Of a DNA stretch of 19,276 nt, positions 1 to 7,448 are shown piece by piece; within the stretch, counting starts at the first letter, position 1; the number at the start of each line of letters is the position of its first letter. Location of the stretch: positions 1 to 19,276 of the forward strand of contig JASMLG010000122.1 in the NCBI GenBank assembly GCA_030748805.1, read 5' to 3'. A model generated the notes under the pieces. It had not been told where the DNA came from, ran no database searches, and saw only the letters and a program-made list of their open reading frames with translations. A program made the position numbers and the translations under genes. The DNA comes from Phycisphaerales bacterium (lineage in GTDB: Bacteria; Planctomycetota; Phycisphaerae; Phycisphaerales; SM1A02).

Positions 1-369
1 GAGGTAACTGAGGAAATATTTGAACAGGCAATCGATGAAGGGATTCAAACTTTCCAATCGCCCTGGATGCAGTTTTTTCTTTTTCACGACCCAGCACCTG
101 TCTTAGCAAAGATTAAGTGCCCAGTACTTGCTATGAACGGGACAAAAGATGTTCAGGTTGATTCAAAACAAAACCTTTCAGTTATCGAATCGACAATAAA
201 AGAAGCGGGAGGAGACGTTACGATTGTAGAACTTGAAGGACTTAATCACCTGTTTCAACCAGCCGTGACAGGAGCAGTTGGAGAATATGCACAAATAGAA
301 ACAACTTTTGATGGTGGCTCACTCAAAATTATGAGTGATTGGATTTTAAAGGTGACTGAAAATGACTAA
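1..369 (+). CDS. Alpha/beta hydrolase, C-terminal part (5' end outside window)
   Basis: The reading frame is open from base 1, so the gene begins upstream of the window and only its last 122 residues are visible. An alpha/beta-hydrolase fold C-terminus is recognisable: 'KCPVLAMNGTKDVQV' is the strand and turn carrying the catalytic acid (Asp in GTKD), and 'LEGLNHLFQ' carries the catalytic histidine. The segment 'SPWMQFFLFHDPAPVLAKI' is typical of the cap-to-core transition in the serine aminopeptidase S33 / acyl-peptide hydrolase-like group. The nucleophile elbow must lie upstream and cannot be checked. The stop overlaps the start of the next gene (ATG at 362), so the two are probably co-translated. 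Substrate unknown; esterase or peptidase activity is inferred from the fold only. Confidence 0.85.
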   Translation, partial: EVTEEIFEQAIDEGIQTFQSPWMQFFLFHDPAPVLAKIKCPVLAMNGTKDVQVDSKQNLSVIESTIKEAGGDVTIVELEGLNHLFQPAVTGAVGEYAQIETTFDGGSLKIMSDWILKVTEND

Positions 370-709
370 TAAACTAGATGACCTTGTGTTTGTTGGATTT
401 AACAAACAGGTGATCGCACTTGATCGTTATAACGGCGAAAAGAAATGGGAATGGAAATCACCAAAAGGTTCTGGGTACCCAGCAATTCTTCTCGATGGGG
501 ACCGACTCATTGTTTCGGTTCAGGGATATAGCTTTTGTCTAGAACCAACAACTGGTTCAGTTGTTTGGGAGAATGAGTTAAAAGGGCATGGTGTTGGTAT
601 ATCAAGCATCGTATCTGTTCGTGGGAACTCTTCCGGAGCAGTAGCAGCTCAGCAAGCAGCAAATGCAGCAGCAGCGAGTACTACAGGAACATCAGGAGGA
701 GTTCATTGA
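362..709 (+). CDS. Small PQQ-like beta-propeller repeat protein
   Basis: A 115-residue protein with about two PQQ-type blades: 'LVFVGFNKQVIALDRYNGEKKWEW' and 'GDRLIVSVQGYSFCLEPTTGSVVWENEL'. Each has the pattern hydrophobic strand, 'ALD..NG...W' turn, then Trp that defines PQQ/YVTN-like propeller repeats. Two blades cannot close a propeller, so the protein either oligomerises or is a reduced member. The last 30 residues are Ala/Ser/Gly/Thr-rich (AAQQAANAAAA) and probably disordered. There is no signal peptide, so it is probably cytoplasmic. It overlaps the upstream hydrolase by 8 nt and trmB downstream by 4 nt, placing it firmly within the operon. As far as I recall, small proteins of this shape occur as hypothetical proteins in planctomycetes; function unknown. 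Confidence 0.8.
   Translation: MTNKLDDLVFVGFNKQVIALDRYNGEKKWEWKSPKGSGYPAILLDGDRLIVSVQGYSFCLEPTTGSVVWENELKGHGVGISSIVSVRGNSSGAVAAQQAANAAAASTTGTSGGVH
694..699 (+). promoter_or_regulatory. Shine-Dalgarno AGGAGG for trmB
   Basis: A perfect AGGAGG lies inside the 3' end of the upstream gene, six bases before the TTG at 706. It decides the start of trmB, because no ATG in that frame sits at the right place. It is one of the few strong ribosome binding sites in the window. Confidence 0.75.
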
Positions 710-1362
710 GTTTCGGATTGTCAAGAGGTAAAACTTTGGACGTTGGCGATATTGGTATCGAACTACGCTCGCTTCCTCCAAGTATAGAAGGGAGAATCGA
801 CCCGAGGCAGTGGTATCCAAATCCAACTAAACCACTTGAAATCGAAATTGGTTCTGGAAAAGGAACATTCCTACTTCAGGAATCTCAAATTAGAACAGAA
901 CCAAACTACCTTGGGTTTGAGTGGGCTGCAGAGTTTTATAGATATGCCGCGGATCGTTTGCGTAGAAACCATATTCCAAATGTAAGGATGGTCTATGGTG
1001 ATGCTACAGAGTTTTTAAAATTTTGGTGTGAGGATAGTGTTGCCGACACTATACATCTTTATTTTAGTGACCCGTGGCCGAAAACACGCCACCACAAGCG
1101 CCGTGTTATTCAAGATAGCACGCTTGAAATGTTTCATCGAGTGTTGAAGAAAGGTGGCATCGTGCATGTGGTGACAGATCACGATGACTTGTGGGAGTGG
1201 TGTGAAGATCACTTTAACCGAAATGCATCTCGCTTTTTAAGAAAAGATTTTAGTCCCGCAACTTCGTCAGCAGATGGTGAACTTGTTGGGACAAATTTTG
1301 AGCGAAAGTATAAGCGTGAGGGGAGACCATTTCATGCGACTACTTTAGTTAGGGTGGATTGA
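706..1362 (+). CDS. trmB: tRNA (guanine-N7-)-methyltransferase TrmB
   Basis: Makes m7G at position 46 of tRNA variable loops with S-adenosylmethionine. The 218 residues fit the family length. Visible signatures are the SAM-binding loop 'EIEIGSGKG' (residues 45-53), 'NYLGFEWAAEFYRYAADRLRR' (the family's 'N.iGiE......a..r'), 'GDAT' near 98, the diagnostic 'LYFSDPWPKTRHHKRR' at 118-133 with the catalytic/binding Asp and Lys, 'LKKGGIVHVVTDHDDLW', and the C-terminal 'GTNFERKYKREGRP' motif that replaces the usual 'T.FE.k....G..i'. The start is TTG at 706, six bases after a perfect AGGAGG. It overlaps the previous stop by 4 nt, and its own TGA overlaps the ATG of the next gene (TGATG). This housekeeping enzyme is embedded in a mixed-function operon. 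Confidence 0.95.
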   Translation: MSFGLSRGKTLDVGDIGIELRSLPPSIEGRIDPRQWYPNPTKPLEIEIGSGKGTFLLQESQIRTEPNYLGFEWAAEFYRYAADRLRRNHIPNVRMVYGDATEFLKFWCEDSVADTIHLYFSDPWPKTRHHKRRVIQDSTLEMFHRVLKKGGIVHVVTDHDDLWEWCEDHFNRNASRFLRKDFSPATSSADGELVGTNFERKYKREGRPFHATTLVRVD

Positions 1363-1706
1363 TGCACAGGGATGGCATGGATGAAAAAAATGTTCAGCCA
1401 GAGGATATACTTTGTGACTTCTGTGGAAATACCGCATGGGCGAACAATGTGCCATGTGTGGAGGGACACAAAGGGAGTATTGTGTGTGGCAATTGTTTGA
1501 GTGTCGCGTACAGCGAGTTGGTTTTGGTGGACAGTGGTGTTTCCATGGATGAACCCTGCAGGATGTGTCTAGAGCACAGAGAAGAACCTGCGTGGCAAGG
1601 AATTGTTGAACCTGTTGCTTCAATTTGCCTTCGATGCACGAAACAGTCTGCATCAGTTCTCAATAAATCAAAACAATGGGATTGGTCTAAACCAATAGCT
1701 TCGTAA
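1362..1706 (+). CDS. Cysteine-rich putative zinc-binding protein, hypothetical
   Basis: I do not recognise a named family. From ATG 1362 the protein is 114 residues. It holds four CxxC knuckles at about residues 18/21 (CDFC), 42/45 (CGNC), 66/69 (CRMC) and 89/92 (CLRC), plus Cys32 and His36. That is enough for two four-cysteine zinc sites, perhaps an N-terminal ribbon (18/21 with 42/45, in the style of the ClpX-type zinc-binding domain) and a C-terminal one (66/69 with 89/92). There is no membrane segment or signal peptide, so it is presumed cytoplasmic. It starts within the trmB stop (TGATG), with 'agggtgg' a few bases upstream as a possible ribosome site; a TTG one codon earlier is possible. 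Translational coupling to trmB suggests an RNA- or protein-quality context, but that is inference. Confidence 0.75.
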   Translation: MHRDGMDEKNVQPEDILCDFCGNTAWANNVPCVEGHKGSIVCGNCLSVAYSELVLVDSGVSMDEPCRMCLEHREEPAWQGIVEPVASICLRCTKQSASVLNKSKQWDWSKPIAS

Positions 1707-1716
1707 ACCCGTTATC

Positions 1717-3288
1717 TTGGGTGATATGAGATCACGATTAAGTCTTGCCAACAAATGCCTCGCAATCTTTGGATGTGCAATTGTTGTCATTATTGCGAGC
1801 ACACTTGCAGTTCCATGGGCTAGAACGTCTGCACTCGTCCAAGAATATCAACTTGAAGTTGCTGGGCAACTTGCTGACTTATGGATTGATTCAAAAGTTG
1901 AATCAAAGGGATTTGAAGATGACGATGTGATAATTCAACTCATTAAATTGCATGAAATTGGGAGCGGTGATCAAACATTTATAGAAAGGGCAAGAAACGA
2001 ATTATTGCAGGGAAATGAGAATCTAGATTATTACTTTGAAGGGAGTGGACAAAACCAGTTAAACTTTTTTCAATACGCTCAACCAATTACTTCGTCTCAA
2101 TTATCAAGCATACAACAAGAAGGGGTAACAACATTTAATCCGGGCGTAGCCGATCCTAGTTTGTTAGATCCTGTAAAGGCACTATTAATAGTAAAAAGAA
2201 AAACAGGTTTTGCTCAGGCACAAATTGGAACTAGCAGAAAATGGATTGTTGTTGCAGGATTGATTGGAAGTATCCTATCTGCTTTGATATTTTTTGTTAT
2301 CTTAAAACGCTTAATATTCTCACCAGTCCGAAAACTAAGGCGTGTATCGGAGCGAGTGCAACAAGGAGACTTAACCGCTCGGTCAACCCTTGAAACTGGC
2401 GATGAGTTTGAAGAACTGTCAATAGCGTTTAATAATATGCTTGATTGGATGGAAGCGGATCAACAAAAACTACAAAAAATGAATGAGTCGCTAGATCTTA
2501 AAGTCGAAGAATTAGCAGAAGTAAATGTTGGGTTGTTTGAATCAGGAAAACTTAAAAACGAGTTTATTGCAAATGTGAGTCATGAGTTAAGGACTCCATT
2601 AAACTCTATTATTGGTTTTGCTGAGTTGCTTGAAAGTATGCCTACGGAAACTGAAGAAGACCGAGCAAAACGTTTACGGTATCTTAAAAACATCCTTACA
2701 AGTGGCAGATCATTGCTCGATATGATAAACGAACTCTTAGATATGGCAAAAATAGAGTCTGGAAGGATGGAAGTGAACTTAGAGCAGACAAGTATCTCGG
2801 ATTTGCTTGAGGGTTTGAGTGGAATTATGCGTCCTCAAGCAAATGTGAAGAACGTAACAATAAAACTTGAAATAGAAAATGACATTCCATCTGTTCAAAC
2901 AGATCCTGGAAAACTTCAGCAAATACTGTATAACTTTTTATCAAACGCAATAAAGTTTACGCCTAAAGATTCGACAGTCACAATTATGTGTAAGCAAATC
3001 AGTGGAAAATTACAAAACCCTCTTGTGCAAATTTGCGTGAAAGATTGTGGTCCAGGTATTCCAGAAGATATGATTGAAATGGTCTTTGAAAAATTCCGCC
3101 AAGTTGACGCAACTCACACAAGAGAGCATGCTGGGACGGGGCTTGGTCTAGCGATTTGCCGAGAACTCGCAGAATTGTTGCATGCGTCGCTTTCAGTACA
3201 ATCAACACAGAGTAATGGTGCTCTTTTCTATATAGATATTCCAGTGTACTTTGCAACAGAGACACCAGAGCCATTGATGCCAGCATGA
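1717..3288 (+). CDS. Membrane sensor histidine kinase (TM-sensor-TM-HAMP-HisKA-HATPase)
   Basis: A complete 523-residue class I sensor kinase. TM1 is at about residues 12-33 and an extracytoplasmic domain at 34-175 (unrecognised, Asp/Glu- and Gln-rich). TM2 is at 176-197, HAMP at about 197-250 ('SPVRKLRRVSERVQQGDLTAR'), a short coiled coil at 248-278, and HisKA with the phosphoacceptor His289 in 'ANVSHELRTPLNSIIGF'. The HATPase domain has its N-box 'YNFLSNAIKFTP' (N406, N410), G1 'DCGPGIP' (443-449), F-box 'FEKFRQ' and G2 'GTGLGLAI' (473-480). It looks fully active. The start is TTG 1717 or ATG 1726; neither has a convincing ribosome site. No receiver domain or response regulator gene follows. 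Instead the TGA overlaps the ATG of an ABC permease by 4 nt, suggesting co-translation and perhaps a functional link. Confidence 0.95.
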   Translation: MGDMRSRLSLANKCLAIFGCAIVVIIASTLAVPWARTSALVQEYQLEVAGQLADLWIDSKVESKGFEDDDVIIQLIKLHEIGSGDQTFIERARNELLQGNENLDYYFEGSGQNQLNFFQYAQPITSSQLSSIQQEGVTTFNPGVADPSLLDPVKALLIVKRKTGFAQAQIGTSRKWIVVAGLIGSILSALIFFVILKRLIFSPVRKLRRVSERVQQGDLTARSTLETGDEFEELSIAFNNMLDWMEADQQKLQKMNESLDLKVEELAEVNVGLFESGKLKNEFIANVSHELRTPLNSIIGFAELLESMPTETEEDRAKRLRYLKNILTSGRSLLDMINELLDMAKIESGRMEVNLEQTSISDLLEGLSGIMRPQANVKNVTIKLEIENDIPSVQTDPGKLQQILYNFLSNAIKFTPKDSTVTIMCKQISGKLQNPLVQICVKDCGPGIPEDMIEMVFEKFRQVDATHTREHAGTGLGLAICRELAELLHASLSVQSTQSNGALFYIDIPVYFATETPEPLMPA

Positions 3289-4613
3289 ATATTTCCTTAG
3301 AAACAATTTTGCTTGGTTTAAAGAGTCTCCGGCTCCACGCACTTCGTTCGGTCTTGACAAGTTTGGGGATTGTCCTCGGGGTGGCTTCAGTGATAGTGAT
3401 GGTTTCGATTGGAGAGGGAAATAAACAAAGTGCATTGCGTGCAATTCAATCATTGGGTGCGACCAATATCATTGTGCGCTCTCAACGACCACCCGAATCA
3501 CAACAGGTGGGGTCTCAGAGACGATCTTTTGTTGCAAAGTTTGGAATGACAAAAACGGACCTACAACGTCTTGGTAAGTTCGTTCCAGCTGATACGATTG
3601 TTCCACTTAAGGCTGTGGGTTCTGAAATTTCAAAGGGTGCGTCTAGAACAACAAGTCAAACATTTGGAACGGTTCCTGAGTTAAAAGATTCTGCAAACCT
3701 TAGAGTACAAAAAGGTGGGAGGTATCTTGTTGATGGCGATCTTGAACGAAGAGCACCAGTCGCAGTTATAGGATCTGAAATAGAAAAACTCTTCTTTCCT
3801 CTTTCAGACCCAGTTGGGCAACAATTTAGAATAGATTCAAGAGTTTTTACAGTAGTGGGCGTTCTTAAACCTGTTGGTTTGGCTGGTGGAGCGGGCTCCG
3901 CGCTAGTAGGGCGAGATTTGAATAAAGATGTTCATATCCCTATAACAACAGCGAGACTAGAATTTGGCGATATTGTTGTTCGAAGACAATCCGGTTCTTT
4001 TAGTGGCGAAGAAGTAGAGTTATCAGAAATATATGTAACAGCCCCATCGACAGATGAAGTTGTTTCTATGGCGGAACACATTCGCTCAATTATGAAAGTT
4101 GGGCACTCAGATATGAGAGATGTTGAAATCATAGTTCCATGGGAGTTACTTGAAAATGTACGACGCACAACTGCAACGATGAATATTTTACTCACAGCCA
4201 TCGCTGCAATCAGTCTCCTTGTCGGAGGTATCGGTATCATGAACATCATGCTCGCTTCTGTTGTTGAGCGTACCCGTGAGATTGGAATTCGTCGTGCTGT
4301 TGGCGCATCAAGGAGCGATATTGCTATTCAGTTTTTGATTGAAACTGGTAGTCTCAGTGCAACCGGAGGGTTGCTTGGTATTATTCTTGGAATTGGAATA
4401 TCTTTAGGACTTGTCGATTTCTTTCCGTGGGTTGCAGGTTTGCTAGGCTGGGTTTCCGCTGAAGATGTAGGCATTAGGTTAGAAACACAAATCACACTTT
4501 GGTCAATCGTAGTTTCGTTTATAGTTGCTGCGGGTACTGGTCTTGTTTTTGGAATTTATCCAGCAATTATGGCGAGCAAACAAGATCCAATTGTTGCGCT
4601 CCGCCACGATTAG
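3285..4613 (+). CDS. MacB/FtsX-type ABC transporter permease
   Basis: A 442-residue permease with the type VII ABC (MacB/LolC) topology. TM1 is at about 24-44 after 'LRLHALRSVLTSLGIVLGVASVI', followed by a large periplasmic MacB_PCD domain (about 45-295). The C-terminal FtsX domain has three membrane segments at about 298-325, 355-380 and 405-430. The signature 'LLVGGIGIMNIMLASVVERTREIGIRRAVGA' is textbook MacB family. These permeases do not pump small molecules across the inner membrane by alternating access; they transmit ATP-driven motion to the periplasm for export or lipoprotein work. The ATPase subunit, usually an immediate neighbour, is not in the window. The ATG overlaps the kinase stop (ATGA), and the gene is followed after 18 nt by the S9 peptidase. 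The cargo is unknown. Confidence 0.92.
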   Translation: MNISLETILLGLKSLRLHALRSVLTSLGIVLGVASVIVMVSIGEGNKQSALRAIQSLGATNIIVRSQRPPESQQVGSQRRSFVAKFGMTKTDLQRLGKFVPADTIVPLKAVGSEISKGASRTTSQTFGTVPELKDSANLRVQKGGRYLVDGDLERRAPVAVIGSEIEKLFFPLSDPVGQQFRIDSRVFTVVGVLKPVGLAGGAGSALVGRDLNKDVHIPITTARLEFGDIVVRRQSGSFSGEEVELSEIYVTAPSTDEVVSMAEHIRSIMKVGHSDMRDVEIIVPWELLENVRRTTATMNILLTAIAAISLLVGGIGIMNIMLASVVERTREIGIRRAVGASRSDIAIQFLIETGSLSATGGLLGIILGIGISLGLVDFFPWVAGLLGWVSAEDVGIRLETQITLWSIVVSFIVAAGTGLVFGIYPAIMASKQDPIVALRHD

Positions 4614-4631
4614 CATTGAAAAGGAATACAA

Positions 4632-6665
4632 ATGTATGTAATAACAGTGATTGTCTTAAGCATGCAAAGCGCAAACCCAATTTCAGGGATTACAACAGAT
4701 GATTATTTTTCGCTTTCCTATGTATCGAGTTGCTCAGTTTCCCCAACCGGTATATTTTCAGCTTGGACTGAAGGGCGTTGGGATGAAGACATTGATAAAA
4801 GAAATACGGATATTTGGATTACAAAAACTGCTGAGCCCGATTCAGTCCCTCTTCGGTTGACGTTTGATCAGGCATATGATGGTTCGCTACAGTGGGGAGC
4901 AAATGACGAGTGGCTGTATTTTTCTTCACGCCGTGGAAATAAGGGTGACGATCTACCACGAAATGGGAAGAAACAAATATGGCGAGTAAAACCAAATGGT
5001 TCCCAGTTGATGGCAGTCACACGTATGGCGGTTGATGTTGTGGATTGGGTAATCTCAGATGATGGCAAGACAATCCATTACAAAATAGAGGATGAAACAC
5101 AACATGATAATGGATGGAAAAAACTTCGAAAGAAACACGAAGATGTTGAATATGGTCATGGTATTGTCGACTATTCTGAACTTTGGGAGTTAAACCTTCA
5201 AACCTGGAAACAAACTAAAGTGTGGGATGAAGATCGGGTCATCCAATATTTTTCCCCATCTCCAATGGGAGATAAAATCGCAACCATAACAACACCAGAT
5301 AACCGGTTAATTACAAATGAGGGCTGGTCTGAAATTGGCATATACGATATTGAAACTGGTGAAACAGAACTTCTGGATGATTCTCTTTGGCGTGCAGAGG
5401 CACCTTCCCCATACGGCTGGGTGGAATATCCAAAATGGTCTACTGATGGTACTCGTTTAGCGTTTAGCGTAGATTTTGACGGGTATCCACGTGAAATGTA
5501 TGTTGCAACTTTTGAAAATGAAACTCCTATCCTTCAAACTGTTTATCGCAAAGATGAAGTGACACTTGGAACCTCACCAATTTGGGCTCCAGACTCGTAT
5601 GATTTGTTGTACATAGCCGAACGCCGTACAAACAGACCTCTTCTTCAAGTATCAAATGTGGGTAATGGACAGCAAGGTGTGACTAAAGAGGTTATTAAAA
5701 ATAACTTGATATGTTGGGACTATAGTATTTCCAGAGACTCGAAGGAGATAATAGCGTTGGTTGGAACCGCAGGAACATTAACAAGTGTTGTGCGGGCGAC
5801 GTCTGACCCAAATGTTGTAATTGTCATAGCAAATCCAAACGTACACGTTGAATCATGGCAACTCCCTTCTGTGAAGGTTGTTCAGTGGGAGTCCCCAGAT
5901 GGAACATTAGTTGAAGGTGTACTTGAGTTACCATTTGGATATACTTCGAATGACGGCAAGTTGCCTCTCTATGTGCATTTGCACGGTGGACCAACATCGG
6001 CAGTTTCCCAAAATTTAGAAATATCAATGTATGGAAGGGGAATTCTTTCATCAAATGGTTGGGCGGTTTTGTCACCGAACTATCGCGGCTCCACTGGGTA
6101 TGGAGACAAGTTTTTAACTGATTTGATTGGTCGTGAAAATGATATTGATGTGCAAGATATTCTTGCAGGCGTAGATAAAATGGTTGAAAGTGGAATTGCC
6201 GATCCAAACCGACTTGCAGTAGGCGGTTGGAGCAATGGTGGTTATCTAACAAATTGTATTATTTCTACTACAGATAGATTCAAGGCAGCAAGTAGTGGAG
6301 CGGGTGTGTTTGATCAAACGATGCAGTGGGCAATAGAGGACACACCGGGGCACGTAGTGAATTATGCTCAAGGGTATCCATGGACCGCGGAAAAAGAACT
6401 CCGAGAGATGTCTCCTATTTTTAAAGCAGATAACATTACGACACCAACTATTATTCACGTAGGTGAGGGCGATGAGCGTGTACCTGCTGAACAATCAAAG
6501 GCTCTTTACAGGGCGCTTCATGATTATCTTGAAGTACCAACCCAACTAATCATCTACCCAGGCACAGGTCACGGATTGTCAAAAATGTCACACCGAAAAA
6601 CAAAAATCGAATGGGACAACGCTTGGTTACAAAAGTGGGTTCTTGACAAACAGCCAGAAAGTTAA
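4632..6665 (+). CDS. S9 family (prolyl oligopeptidase-like) serine peptidase
   Basis: A 677-residue peptidase. An N-terminal beta-propeller of WD40-like/TolB-like repeats (about 35-420) has recurrent motifs such as 'SPTGIFSAWTEGRWD', 'WGANDEWLYFSSRRG', 'YPKWSTDGTRLAFSVD' and 'SPIWAPDSYDLLYIAE'. It is followed by the S9 catalytic alpha/beta-hydrolase domain (about 425-670). The catalytic triad can be placed: Ser534 in 'GGWSNGGY', Asp614 in 'GEGDERVP' and His647 in 'GTGHGL'. The oxyanion-region motif 'LPLYVHLHGGP' and 'SPNYRGSTGYGDKF' are also present. It cleaves oligopeptides, probably with dipeptidyl- or acyl-aminoacyl-peptidase preference. A short hydrophobic N-terminus (MYVITVIVLSMQSANP) may be a weak signal peptide. 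An 'aaaagga' ribosome site precedes ATG 4632. The stop overlaps the convergent gene's stop. Confidence 0.95.
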   Translation: MYVITVIVLSMQSANPISGITTDDYFSLSYVSSCSVSPTGIFSAWTEGRWDEDIDKRNTDIWITKTAEPDSVPLRLTFDQAYDGSLQWGANDEWLYFSSRRGNKGDDLPRNGKKQIWRVKPNGSQLMAVTRMAVDVVDWVISDDGKTIHYKIEDETQHDNGWKKLRKKHEDVEYGHGIVDYSELWELNLQTWKQTKVWDEDRVIQYFSPSPMGDKIATITTPDNRLITNEGWSEIGIYDIETGETELLDDSLWRAEAPSPYGWVEYPKWSTDGTRLAFSVDFDGYPREMYVATFENETPILQTVYRKDEVTLGTSPIWAPDSYDLLYIAERRTNRPLLQVSNVGNGQQGVTKEVIKNNLICWDYSISRDSKEIIALVGTAGTLTSVVRATSDPNVVIVIANPNVHVESWQLPSVKVVQWESPDGTLVEGVLELPFGYTSNDGKLPLYVHLHGGPTSAVSQNLEISMYGRGILSSNGWAVLSPNYRGSTGYGDKFLTDLIGRENDIDVQDILAGVDKMVESGIADPNRLAVGGWSNGGYLTNCIISTTDRFKAASSGAGVFDQTMQWAIEDTPGHVVNYAQGYPWTAEKELREMSPIFKADNITTPTIIHVGEGDERVPAEQSKALYRALHDYLEVPTQLIIYPGTGHGLSKMSHRKTKIEWDNAWLQKWVLDKQPES

Positions 6666-7432
6666 CGAATTGGCAGACGATCGACAACGACTCTGGTTTT
6701 ATCTTTTGAGTATATAACTCTTCGTTGACGAACTTGGGCAGGTTGTTTCGCAAGAAAATCGTACCCATTAATTTGTCGATGAACAAAATCGGGGGCACGA
6801 ATCAACAGGGTTTTTTTATAGTTTGTTATGGAACACGGTCCACCGTTTTGTTCCCATAAGTCCGGCTCAATAAATTTGATAATTAGTTCGATGATGCGAT
6901 CAATTTCTTCTTGTTGAGAGGGTGGTGTAGTTCCAGAACCATCTCCATCACGCCCCGATCCTCCAAATGTTCCAAGTTCAGGCGCATCAAAATTACGTAT
7001 TGTGAATAAAAGGTCTCTTATATAGTACGTTTCAAGGCGATGTCTTCCGGGCGACGCTAGTTGAGATTTCAGCCCAACCTCAAGAGCACCATGTCGTAGT
7101 TGCCACGCGGCATTGCCTTCAGGGTCGAGTTGTTCAACAATTCTTTCAAGTACAACAAGCGCTGGCTGCTCCTTGAGTTCAAGTGTTATTGTCTCTGAAG
7201 AATCTAGCCCCACACTTTCACCCTCTTCCCACTGGACCCAGAGCAAAATGTCGAGTTGTTTTTCAAAATCATCAAGAACTTTTTTTGAAGGTACTTCATC
7301 AAGTTTTACGGTTATGTCCGAGTAAACGAGTTGCCCAAGAACTTTTGCGTTGACATGTTCTTCAGGTTGCGATCTTAGCCCAAGCGCAATGGTCAAACTA
7401 ATAAAACAAATTCCAAGGAGTATCGTGCGCAT
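6662..7432 (-). CDS. Exported secretin/STN-domain-like protein
   Basis: A 256-residue protein with a signal peptide at about 1-22 (MRTILLGICFISLTIALGL). Residues 38-125 follow the pattern of an STN (secretin/TonB short N-terminal) domain: an amphipathic segment 'VLDDFEKQLDILLWV', then 'ETITLELKEQPALVVLERIVEQL', then 'WQLRHGALEVG'. The segment 'HRLETYYIRDLLF' follows, then an Asp/Gly-rich linker at 155-172, then 'IDRIIELIIKFIEPDLWEQNGG'. The last 60 residues, 'TLLIRAPDFVHRQI', resemble a secretin N1/N3-like module. From memory, this layout is recurrent in planctomycete hypothetical proteins annotated as GspD-like. No outer-membrane beta-barrel domain is present, so it cannot form a secretin pore by itself. 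It lies 16 nt downstream of the large exported protein on the same strand. Confidence 0.75.
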   Translation of the reverse strand: MRTILLGICFISLTIALGLRSQPEEHVNAKVLGQLVYSDITVKLDEVPSKKVLDDFEKQLDILLWVQWEEGESVGLDSSETITLELKEQPALVVLERIVEQLDPEGNAAWQLRHGALEVGLKSQLASPGRHRLETYYIRDLLFTIRNFDAPELGTFGGSGRDGDGSGTTPPSQQEEIDRIIELIIKFIEPDLWEQNGGPCSITNYKKTLLIRAPDFVHRQINGYDFLAKQPAQVRQRRVIYSKDKTRVVVDRLPIR

Positions 7433-7448
7433 GACAAGAGTATACGCA

